64,000 nucleotides of DNA from Batillaria attramentaria (taxonomy: Eukaryota > Mollusca > Gastropoda > Batillariidae): positions 827,001 to 891,000 of the forward strand of contig JACVVK020000152.1 in assembly GCA_018292915.2 (NCBI GenBank). Direction: 5' to 3'. Each line of letters starts with the position of its first letter. Position 1 is the first letter of the stretch. This document shows positions 28,692-41,580 of this stretch, in pieces. The notes under the pieces were generated by a model. The model made no database searches, was not told the origin of the DNA, and saw only the letters and a program-made list of their open reading frames with translations. Both the position numbers and the translations under genes were made by a program.

Positions 28692-29665
28692 ATGATCAGT
28701 TGTCAAAAAATTTTGCTCAATATTGTGGCTGTGTGCGCCCTTGCTTGGGCAGTCTCTCAGTTCTTGGACATAAAATCGGCATTGAATTTTGGAGGTTTTC
28801 TGACTTACTTGATCCAGTCTGCTTCAGAAATAAGCACAGCGTCAGTAATTCCACCGTCTAAAAGCTCTAAACCTGCACAAAAATCAGCATCAGACACCTC
28901 TGCGAAAAATCAGATATTTGCAGCAAGCAGTACAGGTGAAAGTGACCGGACGGTCATACCCGAATATGATGAGCTTGAGGTTTACAAGCTGGCAATGCTG
29001 GAAAGTGAAGAAGAGGACGAAGAACGTGCTAAAGGTAGGAAAACAAAACGGCTGAAACATTTTTGTAATTTCATATAAGACATGACATAAGATTTTATGT
29101 TGTGTCATCTTTGGTAAGTTTTATTTTTTTGGCGACTACTGACATCAGTTTCAGTGTTTACACAGATTGGCAAAGTGAAAATTTTGGATTAAGATCGATG
29201 TAGTCGTAAGAATTTTGGAGAAGATCATCTTTTATGGGAAGGTAAAGTACATTTCACACCCTTTCCCCTCGTTTCATGGTTTTGTTTGTGGGTGGGGGGG
29301 GGGGGGGTCCAGGGGTAACCGTCACCACCACTACATTTTAATTGGCGTGGCCCGTGGGGGATTGATAGGTCCTGGGACCTCTTAATTGTCCCCCAGGTTT
29401 CTATGCCATTTACGAGAAGGGAAAGTTTTTGTTTGCATACTTACAGGTAGGTTCTCTGAAACTTCTTTGTTGCAGGTCTGAAACGGCATGGTTTTAATGA
29501 ACTTCTCAGTGACAAAATAGGGCTGCATCGCAATATTCCTGACTGGAGAAGTGAAACGTCAGTCTGTCCGACTTTATTGAGTTATATGTTTTTTGTTTTT
29601 GTGTGTGAACTTTGGCATGGCTTTACTGCATTTTAAATTGTAATGTGCTCCAGGTTAATCCAGTC

Positions 29666-29730
<65 letters not shown>

Positions 29731-32059
29731 TGCATGCAGGCGTGCTTGCATGTGTCTGTTTGCGTGTGTGTGAAATCAAGACTCAGTCATTTTGTCTAAA
29801 GAATTGTTGAAATTGTTTTGTCTCCTGCAGATGCAAGGCCAAAGTGTACCCCAGGGTCTTGCCAAAAGCCAGCATTGTGATCTGTTTCTATAATGAGGCG
29901 TGGTCAACATTGCTGCGCAGTGTGCACAGCATTCTGGACAAAACACCCCTTGCACTTCTGGAGGAAATCATTCTCATAGATGACAACAGTTACATGGGTC
30001 TGGACCAATCTTCTTATGCTAGAAACCAGAATTACTGGTCAAGTTTCACTCCTTGTTTCAGTATTTTGTCTCAGTCCTTGGAAGTGACCTGGGCAAAAGT
30101 AATAACCATGAACATGTATTTCAAACAAGAAGAAAGCAGAGCTGACGGATGCTCCCCAAAGTGCATAAGGGAAACAGCCTGTGTTCAATCACTTCCTTGA
30201 AATACATGTACCAACCATCCAGGTCTCTCTAGCTCCGAACACCTTCTTGTCATACCTAAGACCTACACCAAGTCCTTTGGACAAAGATCATTTCAATACC
30301 AAGCCCCTGTAATTTGGAATTCTCTTCCCCAGTGCATTTGTAATGCATCTGACTTGCTTAATTTCAAAGCCCAACTGAAAACCTTGTTTAGACTGTCCTA
30401 TGGCTAGTTTCACCACAGATCTTGACCCATTCTGAGCCCTCTTGCTGGTGGAATATTTCATCAACCACTTTAAGTTTTTTTAAAATCTTTTTCTTTCACC
30501 TTTTTCCAGACCATCTAAAAACTGAGCTGGACAACTATGTCGCGGAGACTCTGCCGATAGTGAGAGTATACCACAGCGACAAACGACTCGGCCTGATCAG
30601 AGCCAGGATGCTGGGTGCGCACCATGCAAAAGGAGAGGTATGCACTGCACTGTTTTTATGCTGGGTTTGAAGTAAAGTGTCTGTTTGGTTCAAGGCCCAC
30701 CATATTAGCTGTATAGTCTGGTTCAGCTTCATGGCAGCATTTTTTTATTTTTTTAAATCAATGCAGCCTTGAAAGTCTGGTTTTTTTCATGCTAGGCTTT
30801 GGCCAGTGACTCCAAAGTTTTACCAGTTAAAAAAGTTACAAGACAACAAAAAAATTCCTGTATTTTTTAATGATACTAATGTGTTAACCAGTAAAGGGTT
30901 CATCTTGTTTGCCTTTTCGTCATACTTACGCCATGAAAATTCTTTCTTCCACCTCGGAAGAAACAAGCACCGCTCAGCTGCTGTTGACTTTGCGTTTTTT
31001 GGGACCAGGAGGTGGTTCTTCCTCCGATGCATTTGAAGTTGATGGCTTGTTTCCTTTCGATTTGGTGCTCTAATTCTTGAATAGATTCGAACAATGATTC
31101 GCCAAATTCAGCCTCAGTGGGAGCCAAGGGACCTCACTCTTTCTTCACTTCACTTTACTAAGCTATGACACTGAAAAATGAACCTCGTTTACCCCACTCA
31201 CATCTGGCAAGTAATTTTTAGATTTTACTCGCCAGCATTCTGCTCCACCGGTCGTGGCGAGTAAAACATTTGCCACTGTCAGGGCTGCAATGGTTGATTG
31301 ACTGATGGTTGGTTGTTCCCTTCAGTGGATTTTAAAGTTGTTGTTGTTGCTGCTGTTGATGTGTTTTAATGGATTGATTATTCTTCCAGGTCCTAGTGTT
31401 TCTGGACAGTCACATTGAGGTGAACATCGGTTGGTTGGAACCACTGCTGACTCGCATCAAGGATGATCCGCACAATGTGGTCGTTCCAGTTGTTGATACA
31501 ATTGATTCAGAAACGTTTGTCTACGTGCCAGCACCCATTGTTCGAGGCGGTTTCACCTGGTCTTTGCTGCACAACTGGGACCCAGTGCCGGCCAGATTTC
31601 TGAAGGATGCAAAACGTCAGGCAGAACCCGTTGAGTAAGTTAAATGTGTGTGTTGTACTTTCACATTCCCACTCATTTTGCAAGTGAAAATCATCTTGGA
31701 AATTTGCAGTTGAAAGGTGTGTTCTTTTCGCGTACCAAATGGCCTGCCTACACATGTAGCTTATTTGTTTGTTTGAGAGTGGATTTGAAATAACCACTGG
31801 TGGTGGCAAAAGAGATGAACAGGTTTTTCTGTTATGGTGTGGTATTTTATTTTAAATGCTGTTCATTTTTTTACATTTTTAGGTCACCTACAATGCCAGG
31901 AGGCTTGTTTGCAATGGACAGACAATATTTCTATGACCTTGGGGAGTATGATGCCGGAATGGAGATATGGGGAGGAGAAAACGTTGAAATATCCTTCCGT
32001 GTAAGTAGGTGCTGTGCATGTGTTCATTCGCAAAAAGTCCCACAGAGTCTTGTATGTTT

Positions 32060-32101
<42 letters not shown>

Positions 32102-34456
32102 CAGCTAGACAAGAAAACAAAACTATGCCACCGATTCTGACCATGGATCGCACTAGGGTTTTTGCTAGTAACCGGTCCTTTCACTCAACTGAAAATCTAA
32201 TCCAGTGGTTCATTTGACCTGCACCATCAGCTGTTCTATTTCCAGTATTTCACCGCTCATGGTCCGTTCTCAGTTGCCATCCATGGCCATGCCACTTTTC
32301 GATCCTGTTTCATTCACTCTGTGCGTGTGTGCATGCGTGCGTTCGTGGGTGCGTGCATGCGTGTGTGTTTAATCCAGAAGATTGTGGATTGCACATCTTT
32401 CCTCATAGTCGTGTACTTAATCTTCACGAGAATGCTCATGTATCCAGTTGGATTCATTCCTCACTAGAGGAATATTTACCACAAATTCTTGCATGTCATA
32501 TCAATGATAGTTCTACGTTGTTTTTCTCATTGTCAAGATCTGGCAGTGCGGGGGTCGACTGGAGATCATCCCTTGCTCTCGAGTGGGTCATGTCTTTCGT
32601 CAGTTCCGCCCGTACGGGTCACCAGACGGGGCAGATTCAGCAACTTACAATGCTGCCCGTGTTGCCCATGTGTGGCTGGATGAATATAAGGTTCAGTTTC
32701 ATTATAATGTACTGGAAAATTCTAGTTGATGAAGCACTTAAAACTTGTTCACCGAAGTTTTTTATAACTTAGGTGAAATGTGAGACACAAAGGGCCTTGA
32801 AGCTTTTCACCTGACCCAGTCAAAATTTTGTTCCTGTTGCAAAATTGTGGGCATGAACAACAGTTTCTCATGTTTTTCCTCTGTCTTTGGATATCATTAT
32901 CTGTAGTGGGTTTCTTTCTACTGAATTTTTATGCTGACACTGGGCACTGATCATGCTTACACATCCCTTAGTCGATCGTTTTATGGTGTGTCGTGCTATT
33001 GCCTGAGATTATAAGAATGCCTGCATTCTGTATCTTTAACTTAAACTGAGCAGTTGTGTCCAGTGAGGTGTGCACGACATACCAGACGTAGACAATACAA
33101 CATGCTGCGAAGAGACAGGCGCGTGCAAACATGTGTAGTGATGATGAAACAGAGAACATGTATCTTGAGCGCCTTGCTTCAGAAGCTGGGTATGATGCGG
33201 ACAACATCAAGTCATGTGTTGGCTCTATTACTGACAGAATTAAACAGAAACATCTGCGGGACGATCAGAGAAATAGACGCATCAAAAAAGGTGTTGTTGA
33301 CAAGCGAGGTGGCAGGGAGGTCCTGATATGTGAAAGTGATGACTTTGTGTTACATAACATTATGACTGTATTACGGATGAGCGAGGATGGTCCATGAAGA
33401 TTTTCTTGAGGAAACAGCCAGTAACAGCAAGAGAAGATTTCATGTCGTGTCTCTACAAGTGGCAACAAGTGGATGATCCAAAGGACGACGACTATTTCCG
33501 CGACCTTGACAGTGATTTAACAGTTGTGACGGTGCTCCGGTCATGTAGACCGTGTCGAATGCTGATATACATTTGAATGGTTTTGGACTTTCGTATTCAC
33601 ATATAACTGACTTTTCCAGACATGGATTACCGTGATGGTGTAAGTGACAATGCTGTTGTACATTTTGACTACATCGGCAATGTTATACATCCCTTTCCCC
33701 CACCTTCCCCTATTCGAATGGGCTGACAGCCTATACTGAATAAACCATATCGTATTGTATCGTATCGTATCATAACTTAAACTGAGCACAACTGAATGTG
33801 TGTCTTGTAAAAAATAATGATGAGCATGTATTGTAAACCTGAAGAAGAGTCATTTTTGATTTCAGAAACATTTCTTTGATTTACGGCCATCGGCTAAAAA
33901 CATGGACATTGGTGATGTGTCCAGCCGAGTTGAGCTACGCAGACGCCTTGGCTGCAAGTCTTTCAAGTGGTATCTGGAAAATGTCTACCCAGACCTGGTG
34001 AGATTTTTTGTTTGTTTCCAAAGCAGGTTCTTGGTTAGTTCCATGCCTCATTTAACTGGTGCTTACAGTCCTCAGATGTATAATTTATGTGAAACTTATT
34101 TTTCATATTTCATATGTTCGATCTCTTGAGAATACTGGTGTTTTAAAATTTGAGTGTACGCAGGTTGATGAGCACACAACAATAGTATGTCTGTTCTTCT
34201 TAACTTGAGAAAAGGCATAGTTCTGTTTAGTATTTATTGTGGTGGGTATCTTTCTGTTGAACCCCCACAATACTTTTCTTTGTGTCATTTTGTGCCTTCA
34301 TCATGGCGTGGGAAGTTTTGAAAATTCTAAAAAAATTGAGTTACAACAGGATTCCACAGTGATCTTGATTTTGTTCTGTGGTAGACATTCTGAGGGTTTA
34401 TATATTGAGATCAGTTGTTTCACTTCGGAATGTGTGTGTGTGCGTGCGTGCGTGCA

Positions 34457-34492
<36 letters not shown>

Positions 34493-37396
34493 TGACTTAA
34501 ATGAGGCATGAGGATTTTGTTAGTGCGTGTAATGTTGAAATGTTGAAAAGCAAGTGTCATCTACTGATTTATCCATATTTTTTTCTTTCCTAATTTATAG
34601 AGAGTGCCAGGTGAAGCCCCAAAAGTAGCAGGCTCCTATCAGCACCCCGTTGAAACCCGCAAGATGGGTGTACCAACTGCTGCTCTGGTAAGTTTTCCAG
34701 TGGACACTTTTGTCTCGTCATGTGTACAGACTATGCATGAACGGAATGGCTGGGACATGACAGGAAGTGAAATGCGACTATGAGGGACATCAAAGAGTAA
34801 TTGCACTAAGCTGTCACTGAGGTGGAAGTTGGTTAGGTGTGAAACAGAAAGTGAGTGGTTGATGTTATCAGTGCTTGCAACACCTCCGTGGAACGCAAGC
34901 TCTTTCCCTTTTTCTATCATGTTTTCATTCATGTTTGATTTCTGTCACGCAAAACACACACATGTACACCATTCGTACACACCTGCAGTGAAGCGTTTGG
35001 TGCACACCCTACGTAGCGATGTCTTCATACTAGTGGTCAGTAGCACAGCAGTACTGGTTTCTCCTTATCTCATCTCTAACTCCTTCTCTTCCTAGATCCA
35101 GCATGTTGACTCCAAGCTGTGCGTAGCAACCCGCGACAAGGAACCAACTAAAGGAGGCACGCTTAAGCTTGCAGAGTGTTCAAGGGACTCCAGCACGATG
35201 GTTTGTTCAGTGTTAGTGATTAGATCTGTAGCTTTTGCCCTCAGATGGTAGGAGAGCTGTAGCTGACATGTTCACTCAGTTTCATCAGTCTCCACTCATG
35301 CTGTTTGTAAACTACAAAGTGCATGTGCATCAAGAAATAAAGCTGAGGGCATTGCACATGCCTTGCAGTTCTTGTATGCAACGGTAGTATGGTATGGTAT
35401 GGTATGGTATGGTATGGTAGACTTCTCCTCGGCGCACATATCCATCTCTGCTGAAATGCTCAGTACCCATCTGTAGGCGGCTGCTTTGTGCACATTTTTG
35501 CCAGCAGTATAACTATTTGGCACGCTCAACATTTTCCGTTAAATATTTGATCAGGCTGTTCGATATTTGCCTTTTTTTGCAATTTGTTTTCCTTATTGAG
35601 TTTGGCCTAATGTTTTTGCCCCTAAACTTTGTTTTTTGTTGTTTTGTTTTTTGTTTGTTTGTTGTTGGTTTTTTTGGTCAGATAGGAAATACTAGCTGTC
35701 AAGTGTTTGGATGTTCAAATAATTGGATTTTTTGGTGGATGAATGTAGACTAGAGTGATTTGTCCACCATTTTTCAGAAGACATGTTGTGCCTGCATTGT
35801 GAATTTGCCTGTTTCATGAATTAGGCAGTGACTTTGCCTGAAGTGTGAAATGAGTTGGAATAGCTGGCTAATTCATGAAGTAGGCAGCCGATTGTAACCA
35901 GGACACTGACCAGTGTTCACACACTTGCTTTTAAGAGAAGCCAAAAGGAAACAAAATATAAACCAACAACAACAATGGGAAAAAAAAAACCCAAGGTAGA
36001 GGTTTGGGGTTTGGTGGGCTAGAGGTTGGAATGTGTTGTTTCATATAAGATTTTTCTCTTTTGATTTTTGAGTTTGACCAATTTGTGAACTAGGCAGTTT
36101 TGTCTGAAACATGAAATAGGCAGCCTATTTTATGAATTAAAATGCCTACTTCATTAAACAGGAAACTTTTCAAAATCATATCCCATTTTAAGCATGTATG
36201 TGCTGCCAAGTTCATAAATGAAGCAAACCCACTTGCTATTTCACAAAATAGGAAATTGCACGATCTAGGCACAACATGAAACTTTCCCTGCTTTGTTTAT
36301 AGGTGTGGCAGGTGGCGCTGACCAACGATCGCTCTGTAAAACTACGAGGCAGCAAGTTGTGTATAGATGTGACGGAAGACCGTGGCCGTCGTCTGGCTTC
36401 ACTGGCCAAGTGTCACAGCTCTGGGGGCTCTCAGACCTGGGTTTGGCTCAAGAATGTAAGTTGCATAAGAGACATACATAGAAAGATAGGAAACTTGCTC
36501 TTGCAGCTGCTGGCATCCTTTGCTACACTAGGAAGTGGGTTGGGTCGCCATTTAAATTTCAAATTCTACAACACTTGGCCCTCAATCTGCCTCCAAACGC
36601 CCGGCCCCCAGAGAGTTGTGAAACAATGTATCCCGTGATGGGAAAGAAGTATTTTTGTCCCAAACAAAATACGGAAATAGGAGATACTCTAGAGTTGTAT
36701 TGTCAAATTTTGAAAATCCAGATTATTCACGTCCCAGAAAGTTACAGCTTCAAATACTAACTCACTCAGACTGTCTGCTGAACCAGAACTACCCAAAAAG
36801 GTTTTCAAGAAGCATACATGAGGGAGTAAATCAGTGATTTAGTCAGGAAGATGGTATTCAAAGGAGAGTTTAACTCAGAAGTGCCTTAGCATAGCATTTT
36901 TCCACAAGTGCCTTTGTTTCCTACCTCTCTGTGTATGTCTGTGGTTGCACACCAGTCATCTTTGTTATGATGATCTTATGAAGGGCTGAAATTGTGCAGT
37001 TTTTTGCCTCATCATAATATTATTATATGATACTGGAACATGCATGGACATGTAATGATTACCGTATTTTACTTGGCTTCAACTTATTCAAGAACAATTA
37101 TATTTTCCATATTAAGAAAAGAATTTCTGATCCGTCACAGATGAAAATGTGTTGTTTTATTTTCCCGAAAGAAGTGTTTGTTCTCTTGTTTTAGTTGGCT
37201 AGTTGGTTGTTTTTCCCCCCCCTGTGTTTCTCAGCTGATTTATGTTTGTTCTCAGGGAACAGATAGCCTGGCTTTCCACCCAGCCAGCGGTCGCTGCATG
37301 GCAGTCAGTGAAAAACCCGTCCTCAAAGAACCAGTGCTCATGGATTTTTGCCATTCGAGTTTGGGACAGAATTTTGTGTACACACCTGTCAGCTGA
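28692..37396 (+). CDS. GT27 polypeptide N-acetylgalactosaminyltransferase, paralogue of its divergent neighbour (GALNT B), 12 exons
   Basis: Exons: 28692-29034, 29476-29557, 29831-29997, 30510-30637, 31390-31634, 31883-32000, 32538-32690, 33866-33997, 34601-34687, 35096-35200, 36303-36455, 37256-37396; about 617 aa. Signal anchor about residues 7-24, then an acidic, Ser/Lys-rich stem, GT27 catalytic domain about 130-456 and ricin-type lectin domain about 486-617. Catalytic signs are [18 protein letters not shown], DxH in FLDSHIEVN (D246, H248), H379 in CSRVGH, and WGGEN (351-355). The lectin part shows a CID motif and QTW/MVW repeats. All metal ligands are kept, so the enzyme looks active. 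It is GALNT11-like but less so than its neighbour ([15 protein letters not shown]). The exon 3 donor GG|GTCTGG is weak, but its phase and alignment fit. Introns 3 and 7 carry retroelement fragments. An AATAAA at 38074-38079 is a possible poly(A) signal. Confidence 0.93.
29669..29729. repeat. (TG)n microsatellite in GALNT B intron 2
   Basis: About 30 TG units, 100 bp upstream of the exon 3 acceptor. Confidence 0.95.
30218..30408 (+). mobile_element. LINE 3' tail in GALNT B intron 3
   Basis: An open frame reads [30 protein letters not shown] and [18 protein letters not shown], the C-terminal end of a non-LTR reverse-transcriptase polyprotein. Nothing upstream of it is left. Confidence 0.7.
32140..32370 (+). 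repeat. Interspersed repeat ending in (TG)n/(GC-TG)n, copy 1
   Basis: About 200 bp from ATCGCACTAGGGTTTTTGCT to CATTCACTCTGTGCGTGTG. A close copy in the opposite orientation lies at 43551-43785. The copy sits in GALNT B intron 6. Confidence 0.75.
33053..33773 (+). mobile_element. 721-bp retro-insertion with 15-bp target duplication in GALNT B intron 7
   Basis: The 15-mer AACTTAAACTGAGCA flanks it at 33038-33052 and 33774-33788 without a mismatch. The 3' end carries TGAATAAACC followed by a GTATC-type pentamer tail. Inside, 33131-33397 is open for 88 aa ([20 protein letters not shown]..., acidic and Lys/Arg-rich) and a second frame, 33394-33576, continues for 60 aa ([20 protein letters not shown]). 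I recognise neither. It could be a processed copy of an unknown gene or the 3' part of an unfamiliar retrotransposon. Confidence 0.75.
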
Positions 37397-38909
37397 ATGT
37401 TTTTTTCTTGTTATTGTTGTTGTTGTTATGGTCCATAAGATATTCACAGGTTTTTATACACTGTTGTGTTGCTGCAAGGGTACAAGGTGTCTGCTTTTGA
37501 TGTGAATGTTTTGCGTTAATGGGTCAGTGTTTTTGACTATTCAGTATTGGTTTGTATTAAGATTTGAATAACTGGATTTGAATGAATGGGAATTCAGACC
37601 ATGAGTCCAAACTGCATTGTTTAGTTATTTCCTGGTTTGAGATTCCCTGTCAGTGGTCCTGTGCTTTGCAGGCAAACAAGCTTTGGGAGAAAACTAGTGT
37701 ATGGAGGCAAGCTGAAAACTTCGTGCAATAATATGGTGCTAAAAAAAAAAAAGAGAAAGTAAAAAAGGTGAGATCACCCTGATGAGTGAGGAAGTTTGTT
37801 TAGGGCGGAGGGTCAGTGATGTACGCATGTTATGTGGTGAGGGGCGGAGGTGGGTGACCGTGTGAAGAACCTCTCTGTGGCTGAAACAGCAATGGGGTGG
37901 TCAGTGGTCTAATGATAAAGATTTTGTCATTTTGTCATCAATGCGATAGGTCAGGTTTGAGTTCCACTTGGGGCAAAGAAGTTTTCTTCCTCATATGTGG
38001 CACCATTTATTCAGGCCGATCATCAGGGGGTTCTGTCCTCTGCTTTGGAAGTACTTGGCCCACAAAATTTCAAAATAAAATTCTGAAACTTAAATTGCTG
38101 AGCTGACCCTTCACAATACCTAATGCGATCATGTCCAGTTTGTGATTGAATGGATGTGATTCACATGAGTGTGTGTGTTGGGTTCATTTTGCAGTGTTTT
38201 GAGCCAGTTCAAAAAATTGGGTCAAGCGACTACACAGTAAACATTTATTATTAAGTGTATTATTAATATTATTATTATTATTATCAAATTGTTGATTTCA
38301 CGTCTCACATATATGTCTGAGAAATTGCATTATATTGATGATGTGAAACTGGTGAACTTAACGGTAGGGGTGTTAAACATTCGTCAAGTCTTTCTTGCTG
38401 ATTGTTGATTCATGTTGATTTTTCCATACATTAGGAGTTGTGAAAATGTATGTCTTCCCTTGATATGTGCATTTTTCCATGCATCATTAATTTTCCATGA
38501 AAGAGATTTTGCTAACTTTTTTTTTTTTTTTTTTTTTGTGAAAGGGCTTTTGATGTACACAAGCTGGGGGGGGGATGTAACTCCGTAGAATCATGGTATC
38601 TATGTAAAGGTGGTCTTTCTTTTGTTTTTGCTCCGGCAGTTAATGTACTTTTACATAAATTTATACTGATATTTTTTGTGATAATTATATACCTTACACA
38701 AAGTTGATCGACGTGTGTGTGTGTGTGTGTGTGTGTGTTTATAGCATCCACTCTTCACTGTTTGGTCATACATGGTCACCTTTGGGATTCTGAAAACTAC
38801 TTTCCAGTGAGTTCAGAATCGTCATGATTTTTTAGTTGTTACTTTTACATAAGTGCGTGAATAGAGAATCTATTGACTTAAATGAGGACACAGAAAGAAT
38901 CTCTATGAT

Positions 38910-38943
<34 letters not shown>

Positions 38944-40930
38944 ACGCAAGTAAACTGGTACTTGAAAGCAGCCCAGTTCTTGGGACATGCCTGGTATTAT
39001 TTGTGAAAATCTGCCTTTCAGTATATCAGTTTCACCAAAGACAGTGTCTCTGGTTTAATTTGCCGTATTCAAGAAAACTGTCCAAAACACTAGTACACAC
39101 AATGCTTTCATTGAACATTTTATTCGTCGCCGACAAACATTTAAGAAACGCAACAAGTAACAGAGACATCATGGTAAAAAAACAAAACAAAAAAACCAAC
39201 CAACAAGTCACGTTGCTTGACGATGTTGAAAGTGCACTGCTGTGGGATAACTTTACTGATGAACAAACGACACTTAATACAGCACGAGTACCCGCCGATC
39301 TTTGTACAGAGACTAGTCAAACGTTTAACTAGGTGAGTCAGCTTTGTGATCTTCCTACCCCACGAAGATAGGGAAGGACTTAGGAGATCACAGACGTTGT
39401 CTCCTGCACATGCTGTACATTAGCTGTAGGTCTGTAACATTGAGATGTCTCTCGTTTTGCTCATGCCCCTGAAGAGGGAAAAGGCTGGTTATTTGGGCGT
39501 GGGAACGCCCACAAAATGTGAATGGAGCGGCCGTAATCAGACGCGGGAAATTGCAGTCATTTGGCAATTTTCGGCCTAATTTTCCTGTCCTTTCAGCCCC
39601 CCCCCCCCCAAAAAAAAAAAAAACAAACAAAAAAACCCACCACCAAAAAAAAAAAAAAAAACCAACAAAAAAACCCACAACAACAAAAACAAAAAAATCA
39701 AAGTCCCAGCACCCAGCACCGTGCTTCGCGTGATTCAAGGCATATATAAAAGTCTCAATAGGTATGACATGCATACAACAGCGTGTGGAAAACATGCATC
39801 AGAATCAGTCACTTGGGTCACGATATAGCATCTGCGACTATTGTGGTGATTCTGGCCGGCGTATACGTTGTTCTAGAAGTGCCGGTACCGCGTACTGAGC
39901 AGACGAAGTTACTTGGTTGCGGTTTGCGGACCAGCTAGATGGCGCTGATCGGTGGCTATTTTAAGAAGCTTTGTCGAGTCCCAGTCCGTTCAGGAATGGA
40001 CTATACGCTTAAAGAAAGTCGTATTTCTCTAATTTTTAGAAGCCACAAAGTCGCGAAAACGGCCGATAAGGCCAAATGAAACATCCTTCTATCTGAGGAA
40101 AAAAAAAAAAAAACCCTTGGCGCTTTGAAAGCGGCAGTTTACCATCTCAGCGGCGTTACGAAGATAGAGGCTTTAAACCCGTAACCAGGCCAGTTATGAC
40201 ATTGGCCGTGTTGGTTTCCCAGCTTACGGCATAATACACTCCTCACGACAAAGCAGAATTGTATTTCACTGGATGATCTCTTATATACATAGCGGAGGAA
40301 AAAGTGTGAATTAGTACGAACTGGAAAATACTGGTAAAGAAATGGCACACAGCTCATGCAGACTGCTGAGATGTTGCGAACAAATTCAGTTTCAAGTAGA
40401 AGACAATAACGCTCAAGAGACGCGTCGGCCTAAACGCACAATTACGTACGACATAACATATATACAGAACATATCATCCCAGCCTTTCACAAATAACACA
40501 AAATAATTATATACACCGAGGCACAGCGGTATAACCTGTCCATGGCAGCGATACTGAAACGGCCAAACTGAACAGCTGAAATATGGAATATGTACAACTT
40601 AACGTTTGTGCCTGTAATGGAAAGAATGGCCGACGGATTCAGTGTCGGTCAAGACAAACACATTGTTTAGGCCTCTGTAAAAACGAGGGAATCATCTAAC
40701 AAAAAACAATAACAACAAAATCAATTGCTGACTGGGGAGACGAAGAAAAAGATAACTATAACTCTGTCTTAAGCTTAGATATGAAAAATGTCATCGACAC
40801 CAGTACGATATATAAGTACAAAAAGGCAGAAGCTTCAGCAACTAAACAGCTCGTTTTGTTCATGAAACTCGGAACTGAATAGCCCCGCCTTCAACGCCGG
40901 ACAAACAAACGGTCCACGTTATCAATTGGA

Positions 40931-41580
40931 GAGGTGGTCACAGGAACCAGGACGTTCTAACTAATATTATTCACAGAATAGAGGTGGTCACAGGAACCAG
41001 GACGTTCTAACTAATATTATTCACAGAATAGAGGTGGTCACAGGAACCAGGACGTTCTAACTAATATTATTCACAGAATAGAGGTGGTCACAGGAACCAG
41101 GACGTTCTAACTAATATTATTCACAGAATAGAGGTGGTCACAGGAACCAGGACGTTCTAACTAATATTATTCACAGAATAGAGGTGGTCACAGGAACCAG
41201 GACGTTCTAACTAATATTATTCACAGAATAGAGGTGGTCACAGGAACCAGGACGTTCTAACTAATATTATTCACAGAATAGAGGTGGTCACAGGAACCAG
41301 GACGTTCTAACTAATATTATTCACAGAATAGAGGTGGTCACAGGAACCAGGACGTTCTAACTAATATTATTCACAGAATAGAGGTGGTCACAGGAACCAG
41401 GACGTTCTAACTAATATTATTCACAGAATAGAGGTGGTCACAGGAACCAGGACGTTCTAACTAATATTATTCACAGAATAGAGGTGGTCACAGGAACCAG
41501 GACGTTCTAACTAATATTATTCACAGAATAGAGGTGGTCACAGGAACCAGGACGTTCTAACTAATATTATTCACAGAATA
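40931..41580. repeat. 13 perfect copies of a 50-bp unit
   Basis: The unit starting GAGGTGGTCACAGGAACCAG and ending TATTATTCACAGAATA repeats 13 times with no visible difference. Such identity means recent amplification or strong homogenisation (or an assembly effect). Each unit contains TTCTAAC followed 16 bases later by CAG. Confidence 0.95.

Noticed and set aside
30820..31127. Open frames on both strands in GALNT B intron 4 (for example [20 protein letters not shown])
   Set aside because: Short, overlapping on both strands, no recognised domain; possibly a retroelement scrap but not supportable.
40931..41580. CRISPR array
   Set aside because: The whole 50-bp unit is repeated with no variable spacer and the context is a eukaryotic genome.
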